Positions 36,192 to 45,615 of a DNA stretch of 64,000 nt are shown piece after piece. Position 1 is the first letter of the stretch, and each line of letters starts with the position of its first letter. Source of the stretch: CAWCUK01 sp963798775 (GTDB taxonomy: Bacteria > Bacteroidota > Ignavibacteria > Ignavibacteriales > Ignavibacteriaceae); contig CAWCUK010000004.1 in NCBI GenBank assembly GCA_963798775.1, forward strand, positions 806,001-870,000. The letters are read 5' to 3'. The notes under the pieces were generated by a model. It was not told the origin of the DNA, ran no database searches, and saw only the letters and a list, made by a program, of their open reading frames with translations. A program made the translations under genes and the position numbers.

Positions 36192-37412
36192 TTGTCAAAG
36201 AGAAAAATTGTTGTTGCTTATTCCGGAGGACTAGATACTTCCGTTATGGTTAAATGGCTTGCCGAAAAATATGATGCTGAAATTGTTACCGCTACCGGTT
36301 TTTTAGGACAAGTTAAGGAAATTGCCGGCGTTGAAGAAAAAGCTAAAAAAACCGGCGCTGTAAAATCTGTTATTCTGGATTTAAGAGAAGAATTTTTAAC
36401 AAATTATGTTTGGACCGCATTAAAAGCCGGCGCTTTGTATGAAGGTTCATATCCGATGGCTACAGCAATCGGCCGCCCGTTATTAGCCAAAATGCTTGTT
36501 GATGTAGCAATTCAAGAAAATGCAGATGCCGTTTCTCACGGCTGTACCGGGAAAGGAAACGATCAAGTAAGATTTGAAGTCGGCGTTCAATCATTAGCTC
36601 CGCAATTAGATATTATCGCGCCTTTAAGAGAATGGGAATTTAAAAGTCGTGAAGAAGAAATGGAATATGCGCTTTCACATAATATTCCGGTAAATGCCAC
36701 AAAAGAGTCTCCTTATTCAATTGATGAAAATCTATGGGGAATTTCGATAGAATGCGGAGTTCTTGAAGATCCTACTTGCGCTCCTCCGGAAGATGCTTAT
36801 CAGATTACAACAAATCCTAAAAATGCGCCGGATGCGCCTTCCGAAGTTACTATCGGTTTTGAAAAAGGAATTCCGGTTTCTGTTGACGGTATTGAATTAG
36901 GCGCGGTTGAGTTGGTTACAAAATTAAAAGATATTGGCGCGGCAAACGGAATAGGCAGATTGGATTTAATCGAAAACAGAGTTGTCGGAATAAAATCAAG
37001 AGAGATTTACGAGGCTCCGGCCGCGCTTATTCTCCACGCGGCGCATACGGAATTAGAAAGATTAATTCTCGATAAAGAAACCTTTAGATATAAGCAAGGT
37101 GTAGCTATAAAAGTAGCAAATCTTATTTATGATGGATTATGGTATTCTCCTCTATTTAAAGCGCTTACAGCGTTTGTTGATTCAACACAAGAAAATATTA
37201 CCGGCGAAGTTAAACTTGAACTTTATAAAGGAACAATTAAAACTTTGGCAAGATCTTCTTCATATAGTTTGTACAGCAAAGAACTAGCTACTTATACAAT
37301 AGAAGATACTTTTGATCATAAAGCTTCCAACGGTTTTATTAAATTATACGGCCTTCCTTACAAAACACTTTCTCAAGTTCATAAAGCGGCTGAGGAAGGA
37401 GTTATAGTGTAA
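36192..37412 (+). CDS. argG: Argininosuccinate synthase
   Basis: It starts with TTG at 36192 (AAGGAGAATATAAATTG). The 406-residue enzyme has the ATP pyrophosphatase motif VVAYSGGLDTSVMVKW, then SHGCTGKGNDQVRFE and SIDENLWGISIECG. It joins citrulline and aspartate using ATP. It lies between argR and argH; its stop overlaps the argH start by one base (TAATG). Confidence 0.96.
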   Translation: MSKRKIVVAYSGGLDTSVMVKWLAEKYDAEIVTATGFLGQVKEIAGVEEKAKKTGAVKSVILDLREEFLTNYVWTALKAGALYEGSYPMATAIGRPLLAKMLVDVAIQENADAVSHGCTGKGNDQVRFEVGVQSLAPQLDIIAPLREWEFKSREEEMEYALSHNIPVNATKESPYSIDENLWGISIECGVLEDPTCAPPEDAYQITTNPKNAPDAPSEVTIGFEKGIPVSVDGIELGAVELVTKLKDIGAANGIGRLDLIENRVVGIKSREIYEAPAALILHAAHTELERLILDKETFRYKQGVAIKVANLIYDGLWYSPLFKALTAFVDSTQENITGEVKLELYKGTIKTLARSSSYSLYSKELATYTIEDTFDHKASNGFIKLYGLPYKTLSQVHKAAEEGVIV

Positions 37413-38797
37413 TGTTGTGGGGCGGCAGATTTAAAAAAGATTTTGATTCCAAAGCGTTAGATTTTTCTTCATCTCTATCATTCGATATAAATTTAATTTT
37501 AGAGGATATTGAAGGAAGTAAAGCTCACGCGGAAATGTTATCGGAAATAGGAATTCTTAACAAAGATGAATCTGCCGCTTTAGTTAATGGTTTAGAAAAA
37601 ATTAAATCTGAATGGAATGCGGGCGTTTGGATTCCTGAACAAAATAAATTTGAGGATATCCATTCCGCTGTTGAGGCCAGGCTTTATGAAATTTGCGGCG
37701 AAACGGCCGGGAAATTGCACACCGGCAGAAGTCGTAATGATCAAATTGCTACCGATTTAAAACTATGGATAAGAAAAGCCTGCGATAATATTCATGCTTC
37801 CCTATCCGCTTTTCAAAATATTTTATTAAAAATCGCCTCCGAAAATACCGATACTATTATTTCCGGCTACACACATTTACAGCGTGCTCAGCCTGTTTCT
37901 TTGGCGTTTCATTTGCTTGCCTATGTTGAAATGTTTGAACGAGATAAAAAAAGAATTTTATTTGTTAAAGAAAATGTCGGTCAATCTCCTCTAGGCGCGG
38001 GTGCTCTGGCCGGTTCAACTCTTCCGCTTGACAGATATTTTACTTCAGAAAAACTTGGTTTTTTTGAACCTACCGGGAATGCGCTGGATTCTGTTTCTGA
38101 TAGAGATTTTATTTTAGATTTTCTAAATTCCGCCGTTATCGGCATGATGCACTTAAGCAGATTTTCGGAAGAAATAATTCTATGGAGTTCAGCTGAATGG
38201 AATTTTATAAAACTTGGAGATGAATTTACCACAGGATCATCTTTAATGCCGCAGAAAAGAAATCCCGATTTAGCCGAATTAACAAGAGGTAAAACAGGAC
38301 GTGTTTACGGAAATTATCTCGGTTTGGCGTCAACTCTTAAATCGCTTCCTTTAAGTTATAACAGAGATCTTCAAGAGGATAAAGAACCTTTATTTGATTC
38401 TTATTTTACTTATTTAAATTCCCTTAATATTCTTAGCGCTTCGGTTGCTTCGGCGGAATTTAATAAAACAAGATTTTTAGCGGAATTAGAAGGTGATTTT
38501 TCACTTGCAACAGATTTGGCCGATTGGCTTGTTATGAAAGGAATTCCTTTTAGAGAAGCTCATCATATTGTAGGCAATGTTGTACAAAAGCTGGAAGAAA
38601 ATAATACTAATTTTAAAGCAGCTAATCTTTCTTTTCTAAAAGAAATAAATCCCATTTTTGATGAAACCGCTTTGGAATGTTTTAATGTTGAAACTTCCTT
38701 ACAACGAAAGAAAACTTTCGGTTCGCCAAATCCTTCAATTGTGAAAGAAAGAATTAAATTTTGGCTGGATTTACTGGAAAATGGTATTGCTAATTAA
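37412..38797 (+). CDS. argH: Argininosuccinate lyase
   Basis: The 461-residue protein starts with MLWGGRFKK, as do typical ArgH proteins. The fumarase superfamily signature GSSLMPQKRNPD is near residue 277, with HTGRSRNDQIATD and SGYTHLQRAQP also conserved. It splits argininosuccinate into arginine and fumarate. It is last in the operon, overlapping argG by one base. The last 8 nt overlap a convergent small gene. Confidence 0.96.
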   Translation: MLWGGRFKKDFDSKALDFSSSLSFDINLILEDIEGSKAHAEMLSEIGILNKDESAALVNGLEKIKSEWNAGVWIPEQNKFEDIHSAVEARLYEICGETAGKLHTGRSRNDQIATDLKLWIRKACDNIHASLSAFQNILLKIASENTDTIISGYTHLQRAQPVSLAFHLLAYVEMFERDKKRILFVKENVGQSPLGAGALAGSTLPLDRYFTSEKLGFFEPTGNALDSVSDRDFILDFLNSAVIGMMHLSRFSEEIILWSSAEWNFIKLGDEFTTGSSLMPQKRNPDLAELTRGKTGRVYGNYLGLASTLKSLPLSYNRDLQEDKEPLFDSYFTYLNSLNILSASVASAEFNKTRFLAELEGDFSLATDLADWLVMKGIPFREAHHIVGNVVQKLEENNTNFKAANLSFLKEINPIFDETALECFNVETSLQRKKTFGSPNPSIVKERIKFWLDLLENGIAN

Positions 38798-38972
38798 TTT
38801 TTTCAATCCTTTCGATATTTTTATCTGTTATAGTTAAACGTTTTTTATCGCCGCAAACTACGGAAACTTTTTTATCGCTTATAAAATCCACTTCTCCTAC
38901 TATAAAATTCTTACCTTCCGCTATTTGATTTGGGAAAGTATACTTAACTTTATCGCCTATTTTTAAATTCAT
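38790..38972 (-). CDS. Small hypothetical protein (60 aa), SH3-like barrel possible
   Basis: MNLKIGDKVKYTFP at 38972 is the best start: an AAGGTG Shine-Dalgarno lies 7 nt upstream, better than an in-frame GTG 9 nt before. The protein is beta-rich (GEVDFISDKKVSVVCGD), with a repeating hydrophobic pattern that suits a small SH3/KOW-like barrel. Not recognised as any named family. Its end overlaps argH by 8 nt on the other strand. Confidence 0.6.
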   Translation of the reverse strand: MNLKIGDKVKYTFPNQIAEGKNFIVGEVDFISDKKVSVVCGDKKRLTITDKNIERIEKIN

Positions 38973-39054
38973 ATAAAACACCTTATTTGCTATTTTTCAC
39001 TTTTTTTAAGTTTACAGATTTAATTGAGAGAGTTTTGTGATATCTTTGGCAGAT

Positions 39055-39402
39055 TCATTTATTAGCCACGTAACGAATTATTTCCGCCTTTTCAATAGTT
39101 ATTAAACCGCCGCAGTTTGCTTCATCAAAAATTGTATTTAAGTGCGGAATAAATTCTTCAATCCTTTTTACTTCATCAACAATTTCTATTATCAGCGGCA
39201 GATCTTCTGAGAGCCGTAATATTTTAGAAGTATGAATTCTGCTGCTTCCGCCGTATCCCATTATCCCTTTAAATACTGTTGCGCCGGCTAATCCGAATTT
39301 ACGCGCTTCCAAAACTATTTTCTCATAAACAGGAATACTGCCGGCTTTATCGCTTTCACCAATAAAAATCCTTAATAATTTTGAATCTCCGGAAATATGC
39401 AT
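39055..39402 (-). CDS. DUF190 family protein (PII-like)
   Basis: The 115-residue protein has the DUF190 features LLRIFIGESDKAGSIPVYEKIV, GLAGATVFKGIMGYGG and SEDLPLIIEIVDE. The family has a PII-like fold and often accompanies the CrcB fluoride channel. Here it follows crcB with only a 9-nt gap once the crcB frame is corrected. Function in detail is unknown; ligand-sensing regulation of the channel has been suggested on the basis of neighbourhood. Confidence 0.88.
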   Translation of the reverse strand: MHISGDSKLLRIFIGESDKAGSIPVYEKIVLEARKFGLAGATVFKGIMGYGGSSRIHTSKILRLSEDLPLIIEIVDEVKRIEEFIPHLNTIFDEANCGGLITIEKAEIIRYVANK

Positions 39403-39411
39403 AGTTACACC

Positions 39412-39784
39412 TTAAAATATTTTTGATATTATATAAGCGGCATAGACACCTATCAAGCATAAAATTAAATTTAAACCTATATATAATTAATCCTGAAGCT
39501 ATTTGAGATTCTTTAAGCAGGTTCATAGTTTCAAAAGAAAAAGTAGAAAAGGTTGTAAATCCGCCGCAAAAACCGGTGGCTAAAAGAAGTTTTAAGTTTT
39601 GATTCAAAAGTTCCTTCTCATCAAAATGGAATATGAGAATCCCTAAAATAAAGCTTCCCAAAACATTAACTGCTAAAGTGCCGTAAGGAAAGGTTGATGG
39701 TAGAAATTTGTAGGTGAAATTCGAAAGCCAATAACGCATTCCGCCGCCTAATGCCGCACCCAGTGAAACTAATAAATAATTCAT
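39412..39784 (-). CDS. crcB: Fluoride channel CrcB (frameshifted near the C-terminus)
   Basis: The protein starts MNYLLVSLGAALGGGMRYW and contains the CrcB motif GFCGGFTTFSTFSFE (about residue 72). After ASGLI the frame shifts into a non-membrane tail. Skipping one base in the TA-rich stretch at 39481-39486 gives IYIGLNLILCLIGVY, which ends at 39412 as a proper fourth helix. The restored length is 124 residues, the family norm. CrcB/Fluc exports fluoride as a dimer. Without the correction the gene appears to overlap DUF190, which is not real. No fluoride riboswitch was seen in the 5' region. Confidence 0.9.
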
Positions 39785-39858
39785 ATTATCTAATTCTTTT
39801 TGATATCGGTTCCAAATTTATAAAGGTTATATTAAAAACAAAAAGAATTTTAAAAGAA

Positions 39859-41169
39859 TTATGAATTCAGCCATTGGCAGATAATTTTTATTGCCTCCAA
39901 TGTTTCGCCGCAGTAGGTTACTAAAAAATCACCATTGATATTATTTTCCGACTTTGATTGCTCCGCGGCTGTAATCGCTCTGGTGCCGTCAAAATTAACG
40001 TAAGAAATTCTGGCGGTTAATTCATCTTCCGGCCTGCCGAAAACTACACCTGGAAGAATAGCTACACCGGTTTCTTCTAAAAGAGTTTCACAAAATTGCA
40101 TGCTTGTTCTTATATTTTTTCCCGCCAGTGAATCTTTATAAAAACCAAAATCCGGGAAAACATAAAAACCGCCTTCCGGTTTTGCTACTTTCACATTACA
40201 GCCGGTCAAAATATTATAAATTTCTTCACCTAGCTTTCTTAAAATCCAGCGGGAATTCCAAAGATAAGTTTCAATTTTCGGGCTCCCTTTAAAAGCGCGT
40301 ATTGCCGCGTATTGAATAGGAGCGCTTGTGGCCGTAAATGTTTCACTGGCAACTGCTGCCATTGCGTCTAAAAGCCATCTTAAAGAAGTTGGAAAAGTAA
40401 AGGTTCCTAACCGCCAGCCTCCGGCACCGCACCATTTACTTAAACCTCCGCTTATTATTGTACCTTCGGGATAATATCGCGCGATAGAAACATGTTTTCC
40501 TTTATGATGCAGCTCTCCGTATATTTCATCCGAAAGCAGAATGATTTTGTATTTCCTGGCAACATCAGCAATTTTTTCTAATTCTTGTACGGAATAGGAA
40601 ACACCGCTTGGATTTGAAGGATAGTTTAGAATTACTATTCTTGGTTTACTGGGGTCTTTTTTACAATGCGCCTCAAGTTCTTCGGAAGTTATTCTCCATT
40701 TGCTTTCGCCGCTGGTTGGAATCCATCTAACGTGCCGCCCGATAATATGAGCTTGAGGCGCGTACGAAACCCAGCTTGGAGTAGGAATTACTAAATCACC
40801 ATAGTATACAAGCTGCAGTAAAAACATTAATTCTTTTGAACCGGGCCCGATTAAAACATCTTCTTCAGTATAACATATTCCCTGCACCCGGCAGTAATAT
40901 TCTGATACGGCTTCTCGTAATTCAGATAAACCTTTTACCGGCAGATAATCTTTCTGATGAGCGTTTGCCTTTAAGGAATCTACTACTGATTGCGGAACGG
41001 GAAAAGGTGATTGGCCCAGCCCTAATTTATAAACTTTTTTCCCCTCTTTTCTTAGTTTATTGCAATGTTCGTTAATAACAAGTGTGGCGGATTGTGGAAT
41101 TCCTCTTACATTTAGATTTAAATGTATTTCCGGTATAGTTGGATTATTATCTCTCAATTTCTTACTCAT
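39859..41169 (-). CDS. PLP-dependent aminotransferase, class I/II
   Basis: The 436-residue protein is a fold-type I aminotransferase. It has LGLGQSPFPVPQSV, NYPSNPSGVSYS (substrate loop), LLSDEIYGELHHKG, the PLP-lysine in GGLSKWCGAGGWRLG (about residue 245) and RISYVNFDG with the carboxylate-binding Arg. The family includes aspartate, tyrosine and aromatic aminotransferases. The exact donor is not clear. It is a single unit upstream of crcB, with no metabolic partner adjacent. Confidence 0.88.
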   Translation of the reverse strand: MSKKLRDNNPTIPEIHLNLNVRGIPQSATLVINEHCNKLRKEGKKVYKLGLGQSPFPVPQSVVDSLKANAHQKDYLPVKGLSELREAVSEYYCRVQGICYTEEDVLIGPGSKELMFLLQLVYYGDLVIPTPSWVSYAPQAHIIGRHVRWIPTSGESKWRITSEELEAHCKKDPSKPRIVILNYPSNPSGVSYSVQELEKIADVARKYKIILLSDEIYGELHHKGKHVSIARYYPEGTIISGGLSKWCGAGGWRLGTFTFPTSLRWLLDAMAAVASETFTATSAPIQYAAIRAFKGSPKIETYLWNSRWILRKLGEEIYNILTGCNVKVAKPEGGFYVFPDFGFYKDSLAGKNIRTSMQFCETLLEETGVAILPGVVFGRPEDELTARISYVNFDGTRAITAAEQSKSENNINGDFLVTYCGETLEAIKIICQWLNS

Positions 41170-41306
41170 AGTTTAATAGCAAACTTAAAATAACAATATT
41201 ATATTATAAAAATATTGAGGGATTTCAATTTATGGAACATAATCTTTCAATTAAAGAAATTATTTTAATAAGATCATTTTATTTATCCGCGTAAACGAAT
41301 TGGTTT
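41170..41306. other. Spacer before the decayed T9SS fragment
   Basis: AT-rich stretch upstream of the aminotransferase gene start (41169) and downstream of the pseudogene. No coding signal beyond the end of the pseudogene at 41307. It must contain the promoter of the aminotransferase. Confidence 0.4.
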
Positions 41307-41483
41307 TTAGCCTGTAGAAATATATTCCGCTGCATAATTATTAGCGTAAAATTGAATTTCGTAACTTCCGGGAGATTTTACTTCATTTAATAAAGTTGTT
41401 ATTTCGTTTCCTAAAATATTATAAACTTTTAATTCAACGTTTTGTTTAACTGGAATAGTAAATTTTACTCCAATGCAGGACAA
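41307..41483 (-). pseudogene. Decayed T9SS C-terminal sorting domain
   Basis: Minus-strand frame with a recognisable T9SS CTD pattern: VKFTIPVKQNVELKVYNILG, then NEVKSPGSYEIQF, ending NNYAAEYISTG and stop. It lacks the upstream YPNPFNP part and the normal last 20 or so residues with the GKM end; a stop lies just upstream at 41484-41486. In the upstream 200 nt the reading frame is broken, but traces such as FQHADEEWTEINN suggest a former coding region. It looks like the eroded tail of an exported protein gene next to the intact DUF3160 T9SS gene. Confidence 0.75.
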
Positions 41484-41721
41484 TTATTTATTTCAGTCCA
41501 TTCTTCATCTGCATGTTGAAATAATTTATTTCCTTAAAATAAAATCCATAAAGAATCGCTGTACGTCCATAAATATTTAATTTGAATGTTTTTAAAATGA
41601 GATAAGAAAAATAAGATGCTGCCCCATCTTTTAGTGAAAGTAATAAAAGATAAGCTTGTTTATTAACAATAAAAAACCATTGCAAATAAATGAAACGGTT
41701 TTTAGATACAAGCCAAAATTA
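41484..41721. other. Degenerate region upstream of the T9SS fragment
   Basis: No intact gene. One minus-strand frame at 41488-41685 is open but has no recognisable content or Shine-Dalgarno, and another frame has coding-like stretches broken by stops. It is best read as the decayed body of the same former gene as the pseudogene at 41307. Confidence 0.45.
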
Positions 41722-44262
41722 TCATTTTATTAAAGTCATTTTACCTGAAATAATTTTACTTCCTGCCCTTAAGCTATATAGATAAATTCCGCTGGTAACA
41801 AATTTTCCGTTATCGTTTGTACCATTCCATTTTGTTACATAAGTGCCGGAAGGAAGCTCATCTTTCAATAATCTTTTTACAATTTCTCCCTGTATATTAT
41901 AAATTATTATCTCAACCGCGGAATTTGTTAATGAAGGAGGAATTGTATATCTAATAAGAGTTGAAGGATTAAATGGATTTGGATAATTATTCACCGTCAG
42001 ATATTCAACCGGTGCGGTAACTAATTCTTTCAGATCTGAAATATCTGTTAAAAGCATATCGCCTTCAGGACGTCTTTTACCAAGCGAGTCAGCCAAATAT
42101 GCATTCACCCATGACGGCCTTGAAGATTGGAGATAATAAGTATTTAACCATTCTTCATCGGTTAAGCGTAAATAATTTGTAGTTGTAAATTCATGATAAC
42201 TTAAGGCAGGCCCGGCAAAAGCAACTTTTTGATGATTCGGCAATTCGGAAATAAAAACTCCTAAATTAATATCTCCTGTTCCAACATGTTTAACGGCTCC
42301 TAGTGATCCTCCGCCGCAATCTGTAGGTGTAGTATGAATATCAGCGGTTATTAAATCAGGCTCCATAAAAGCTTCCATTTCATCAAATCCAAAAATTAAA
42401 TTAATATACCAGCCGTCGTACCACCTACCATAGCTTTCTTTGCTTGCGTAAAGTATATTTTTTAAGAAATTTATTTCCTTCGATGAAAATTCCTCACCGT
42501 CCAGTTCTTTAATAGAAATATTATAAAGCGTATCGCATATTTCCGAAAAGTTACTAAAATAATTAGCATAATATTGGCATTCCGGTATCGTACTCAATTT
42601 TTCAGCGATCAATTTTGTTGACTTGTTGAGACTACCGTAAAATTCCGGCAACGCTTCAACATAGCCATAGGGATATGAGCAAGTTATACCGCCGGTATAA
42701 GATTGTTTTGCATATAGAATATTATCATGCCTCAATTCCGTCCATGCCGCAAGCTGCGTATTAAGTTTTTCCTGCCAGTAGGCTGCGGTCTGCATAAATT
42801 CCGGTAAAGCTGTTCTTTCTTTCGGAGGATTTAATTGGCGTATGGAATTCAACCACATATTATAAATTGATGTTTCCCAATATTCTTGCGGGTAAGAATC
42901 AATTAAATATTTAAGCGCTGCCATATTTGATGAATATTTATATGTACTTAATTCAGATTTTAAAAGCTGTCCGGCCGCGTTATTTCCGAGAGCAAACATA
43001 GGGTCTAAAGAGGAAGGAAAAAGCCTGCATATTTTCTGGTTATTGAATATAATTTTATCATAAACAACACTTCCCGTAACATAGGAATCGATTACAAACC
43101 GCTGCCCGAATAATAAAAACGCGGATGCGGGTTTTATTTTTTCCGGACTATTGATATCACCATATAAAATTTGAGATAATATTTTTTGTTCCGCATAAGG
43201 TTTTGTAAACAAAGTATCTTGAAACTCAATAATTTTAACTGAATCTAATAATTCATTCGCGGAATTTATACCGCATGCGTTATTTAAATAAACAAGGTCA
43301 GAATATGTTACATTGTCTTGGTCACCTACAAAAGTATTTAAAACTTTTTCAATTTCTTCATATTTAGATTTTACTCCGGCTTGTTCCATAAGTTCGGTAA
43401 ACAAATACGCGTCAATTATTTGCCGCTGAATATTTTTAAATTCTACTTTGTCTATTGGAGTTGGAGTTGATAGATATATTTCAATTCGTCCGAACCAAAT
43501 CATTGCTTTGAAATATTTTCCCAGAATAGGCAGAAATTGATCATCGTAATGGCCGCGAGGTTTGAATTGACTAAAATCTATAGTCCGTTTATCAGAAGAA
43601 AAAAGTTTATAATCTTTTGCTTCATATGAATTAATTAGCTGAATTAAATTGTTAAGAACACTATCTTGATCGGAATAATTAGATCTGGCGACCGCGGTAC
43701 CAAGAAGTAGTTTTCTTGGTACATTTATGTACAAATCAACATCATGAAGCATTTGTGTTAGTTCCGGATTACTAGAATATTTTTCCGTTAGAAAACTGAA
43801 TTTATCATTCATCGTATTCAAAATATCGATTAATTCATTAGCTAAAAAAGTTATTTCAATTTCTTTTAGAATTTTATCGTAAGACTTGTGAAGCGTGAAT
43901 AATAGGGCGTCGGATGAGATGAATACAGGCAAATCTTTTGTATAAATATCAACAAAAGCACTTGTGGTTGAAATAAAATTTTTACGTTCGGTAACAACAA
44001 AACCATTTTTCGCTATTAAAGATTTTTCATCGTCTGTAAGATTATATTTCGCGGCTATGCTGTCAAAGTAAAGTGCTTCATTATAATTAACATTTATATT
44101 TCCTTTAAATGTTCCCGCGGAATGCATGTCAAGAAGCTGGTCTTCAGTCATATTTTGATGAGAAGATAAGAAAGTTTTATATTGATCAACGCTAAATTGG
44201 GATTGCGCGAAGCTTGAAGCGATTATTGAAAATGAAATTATTATTAAAGAAATCTTTTTCAT
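41722..44262 (-). CDS. DUF3160 family secreted protein with T9SS sorting domain
   Basis: The 846-residue protein has a signal peptide (residues 1-19) and a long DUF3160 domain of about 700 residues. Features such as SSDALLFTLHKSYDKIL, WTELRHDNILYAKQSY and SLGAVKHVGTG are characteristic of that domain. A T9SS CTD ends it: NNYPNPFNPSTLIRYTI, then a Spg-like SGIYLYSLRAGSKIISGKMTLIK. T9SS would carry it to the cell surface. The function of DUF3160 is unknown. It is the largest intact gene of the region; the small gene at 44281 lies 19 nt upstream. Confidence 0.9.
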   Translation of the reverse strand: MKKISLIIISFSIIASSFAQSQFSVDQYKTFLSSHQNMTEDQLLDMHSAGTFKGNINVNYNEALYFDSIAAKYNLTDDEKSLIAKNGFVVTERKNFISTTSAFVDIYTKDLPVFISSDALLFTLHKSYDKILKEIEITFLANELIDILNTMNDKFSFLTEKYSSNPELTQMLHDVDLYINVPRKLLLGTAVARSNYSDQDSVLNNLIQLINSYEAKDYKLFSSDKRTIDFSQFKPRGHYDDQFLPILGKYFKAMIWFGRIEIYLSTPTPIDKVEFKNIQRQIIDAYLFTELMEQAGVKSKYEEIEKVLNTFVGDQDNVTYSDLVYLNNACGINSANELLDSVKIIEFQDTLFTKPYAEQKILSQILYGDINSPEKIKPASAFLLFGQRFVIDSYVTGSVVYDKIIFNNQKICRLFPSSLDPMFALGNNAAGQLLKSELSTYKYSSNMAALKYLIDSYPQEYWETSIYNMWLNSIRQLNPPKERTALPEFMQTAAYWQEKLNTQLAAWTELRHDNILYAKQSYTGGITCSYPYGYVEALPEFYGSLNKSTKLIAEKLSTIPECQYYANYFSNFSEICDTLYNISIKELDGEEFSSKEINFLKNILYASKESYGRWYDGWYINLIFGFDEMEAFMEPDLITADIHTTPTDCGGGSLGAVKHVGTGDINLGVFISELPNHQKVAFAGPALSYHEFTTTNYLRLTDEEWLNTYYLQSSRPSWVNAYLADSLGKRRPEGDMLLTDISDLKELVTAPVEYLTVNNYPNPFNPSTLIRYTIPPSLTNSAVEIIIYNIQGEIVKRLLKDELPSGTYVTKWNGTNDNGKFVTSGIYLYSLRAGSKIISGKMTLIK

Positions 44263-44280
44263 CTTATCCCCTATTAAAAT

Positions 44281-44592
44281 TTAATTAATATGTATATTCT
44301 TCAGATTCCAATTAGAGAACTGTTTTAAATCTATTTTACCGAAAAAATCAGTTATATCGAAAAACAGCTTTTCGCGCTTTCCGTCGAAAAGTTCTATCTC
44401 GAGGATATCGAAATGTTTATTGCCGAAGTTTATTAGATGCTGGTTAAATAATTCCCACTGATTATATTGGTCACCGAAGAGATAAGAAATTATTTGGAAT
44501 TCGACGGCAAAACCATCGGTTTCGTCTTCAGCCCCTAAAATTTTGATAGCGGAATCAAAAGTTTTGCCGTTTCCGCCCAAAATATATATCAT
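44281..44592 (-). CDS. Hypothetical protein, 103 aa
   Basis: A small soluble protein, MIYILGGNGKTF to IHIN, with no signal peptide or recognised motif. It is acidic and aromatic-rich (FDGKREKLFFDITDFFGKID). It is directly upstream of the DUF3160 gene (19-nt gap) and may be co-transcribed. Function unknown; coding character is plausible but modest. Confidence 0.55.
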   Translation of the reverse strand: MIYILGGNGKTFDSAIKILGAEDETDGFAVEFQIISYLFGDQYNQWELFNQHLINFGNKHFDILEIELFDGKREKLFFDITDFFGKIDLKQFSNWNLKNIHIN

Positions 44593-44769
44593 AAAAGCCC
44601 CCTAAATTTTTCCCCAAAATATATTTTTTATAACTTATATATTATAATAAAAGTTAAGAGAAATAGCTATAGTAAGAAGTTTTAGCTATAATTATTCCCT
44701 TGGTTGATTCTGATCATACATATTTCTTACTTTTTTAGTTAGATTCGCTTGAATTAAAATAACTATGGA

Positions 44770-45138
44770 ATGAAAGAAATAAAAAAAATATTAATTGTTG
44801 AAGATGAGTTTGTTGTAGCTTTTGACCTTAAGAACTCCTTAAATAAATATGGTTATCATATTACATCCATTGTTAATTCCGGTGAAAAAGCGTTACTAAA
44901 AGCCGCCGCTGATAAACCGGATCTTATTTTAATGGATATTAATTTAAGAGGTAAACTAAATGGGTTAGATGCCGCTAAAGCAATTGATTTGGAATATAAA
45001 ATTCCCATTATTTTTATGACCGCTTATGATTATAGCCATCTTTTGAAACAATTAAACAGCAAAAATTTCCACTTGATAAATAAACCTTATAAGCATATTG
45101 AATTAGTTGAAATGATCGAAAATTTACATCATAATTAA
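44770..45138 (+). CDS. Single-domain response regulator
   Basis: The 122-residue receiver domain has the acidic pair at Glu11-Asp12 (VEDE), the phosphoacceptor Asp56 (LMDIN), Thr in FMTAY and Lys in NKPY. There is no output domain, as in CheY-like proteins or Spo0F. A cognate kinase is not in the window. The start ATG (44770) follows a modest upstream spacer. The role is probably phosphorelay or motility signalling, unproven. Confidence 0.9.
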   Translation: MKEIKKILIVEDEFVVAFDLKNSLNKYGYHITSIVNSGEKALLKAAADKPDLILMDINLRGKLNGLDAAKAIDLEYKIPIIFMTAYDYSHLLKQLNSKNFHLINKPYKHIELVEMIENLHHN

Positions 45139-45237
45139 TTCGCGTTCTCCTTTTTCTCTTCCTTTTTTCACTCAGTTTTTCTTGTACAATTTTAATTATT
45201 CTCTATAAAATTTAACTAATTATATAACGGAGGATTT

Positions 45238-45534
45238 ATGTACCTAGTAAGAGATGTTTTTACAACAAAACCGGGAATGGCTAAAGAACTGGTAAAAATT
45301 TTCAAGCAGGTTCAGCCCCAAATGAAATCTACAGGTTTTTTAAATGTAAGAATTTTAACCGATGTGGTTTTTAATTATTGGACTGTTGTTCTGGAAATCG
45401 AAGTGGAAAAATTGAGTGATTTTGAAAATAACGCAGGTTTTACTTCCAAACCTGAAGTAAAAGAAATAATGAAAGGTTATATGGATCTTGTACAAGGCGG
45501 ACACAGAGAAATTTTTAAGATAGAGCAGCAGTAA
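45238..45534 (+). CDS. Hypothetical protein, dimeric alpha/beta-barrel-like
   Basis: A 98-residue protein with a GGAGG Shine-Dalgarno 6 nt before the ATG. The pattern VRDVFTTKPGMAKELVKIF and FLNVRILTDVVFNYWTVVLEIEVE suggests a ferredoxin-like or NIPSNAP/ABM-type dimeric barrel fold. No catalytic residues can be assigned. It is a single gene, convergent with the lipoprotein at 45616. Confidence 0.7.
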   Translation: MYLVRDVFTTKPGMAKELVKIFKQVQPQMKSTGFLNVRILTDVVFNYWTVVLEIEVEKLSDFENNAGFTSKPEVKEIMKGYMDLVQGGHREIFKIEQQ

Positions 45535-45615
45535 ATTCTTATTGAACAATTTTTATAAGCGTTTCTGTTTTGAATGCTGTTTCAATAATTATTTAACTCA
45601 AACAGTTTAAATAAT

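Noticed and set aside
39785..39858. Fluoride riboswitch upstream of crcB
   Set aside because: The short spacer lacks the GGxGAUGG-type core and the pseudoknot sequences of the known motif.
41488..41685. 65-codon minus-strand open frame
   Set aside because: No Shine-Dalgarno, no recognisable domain, and it lies in the degraded region beside the T9SS fragment.
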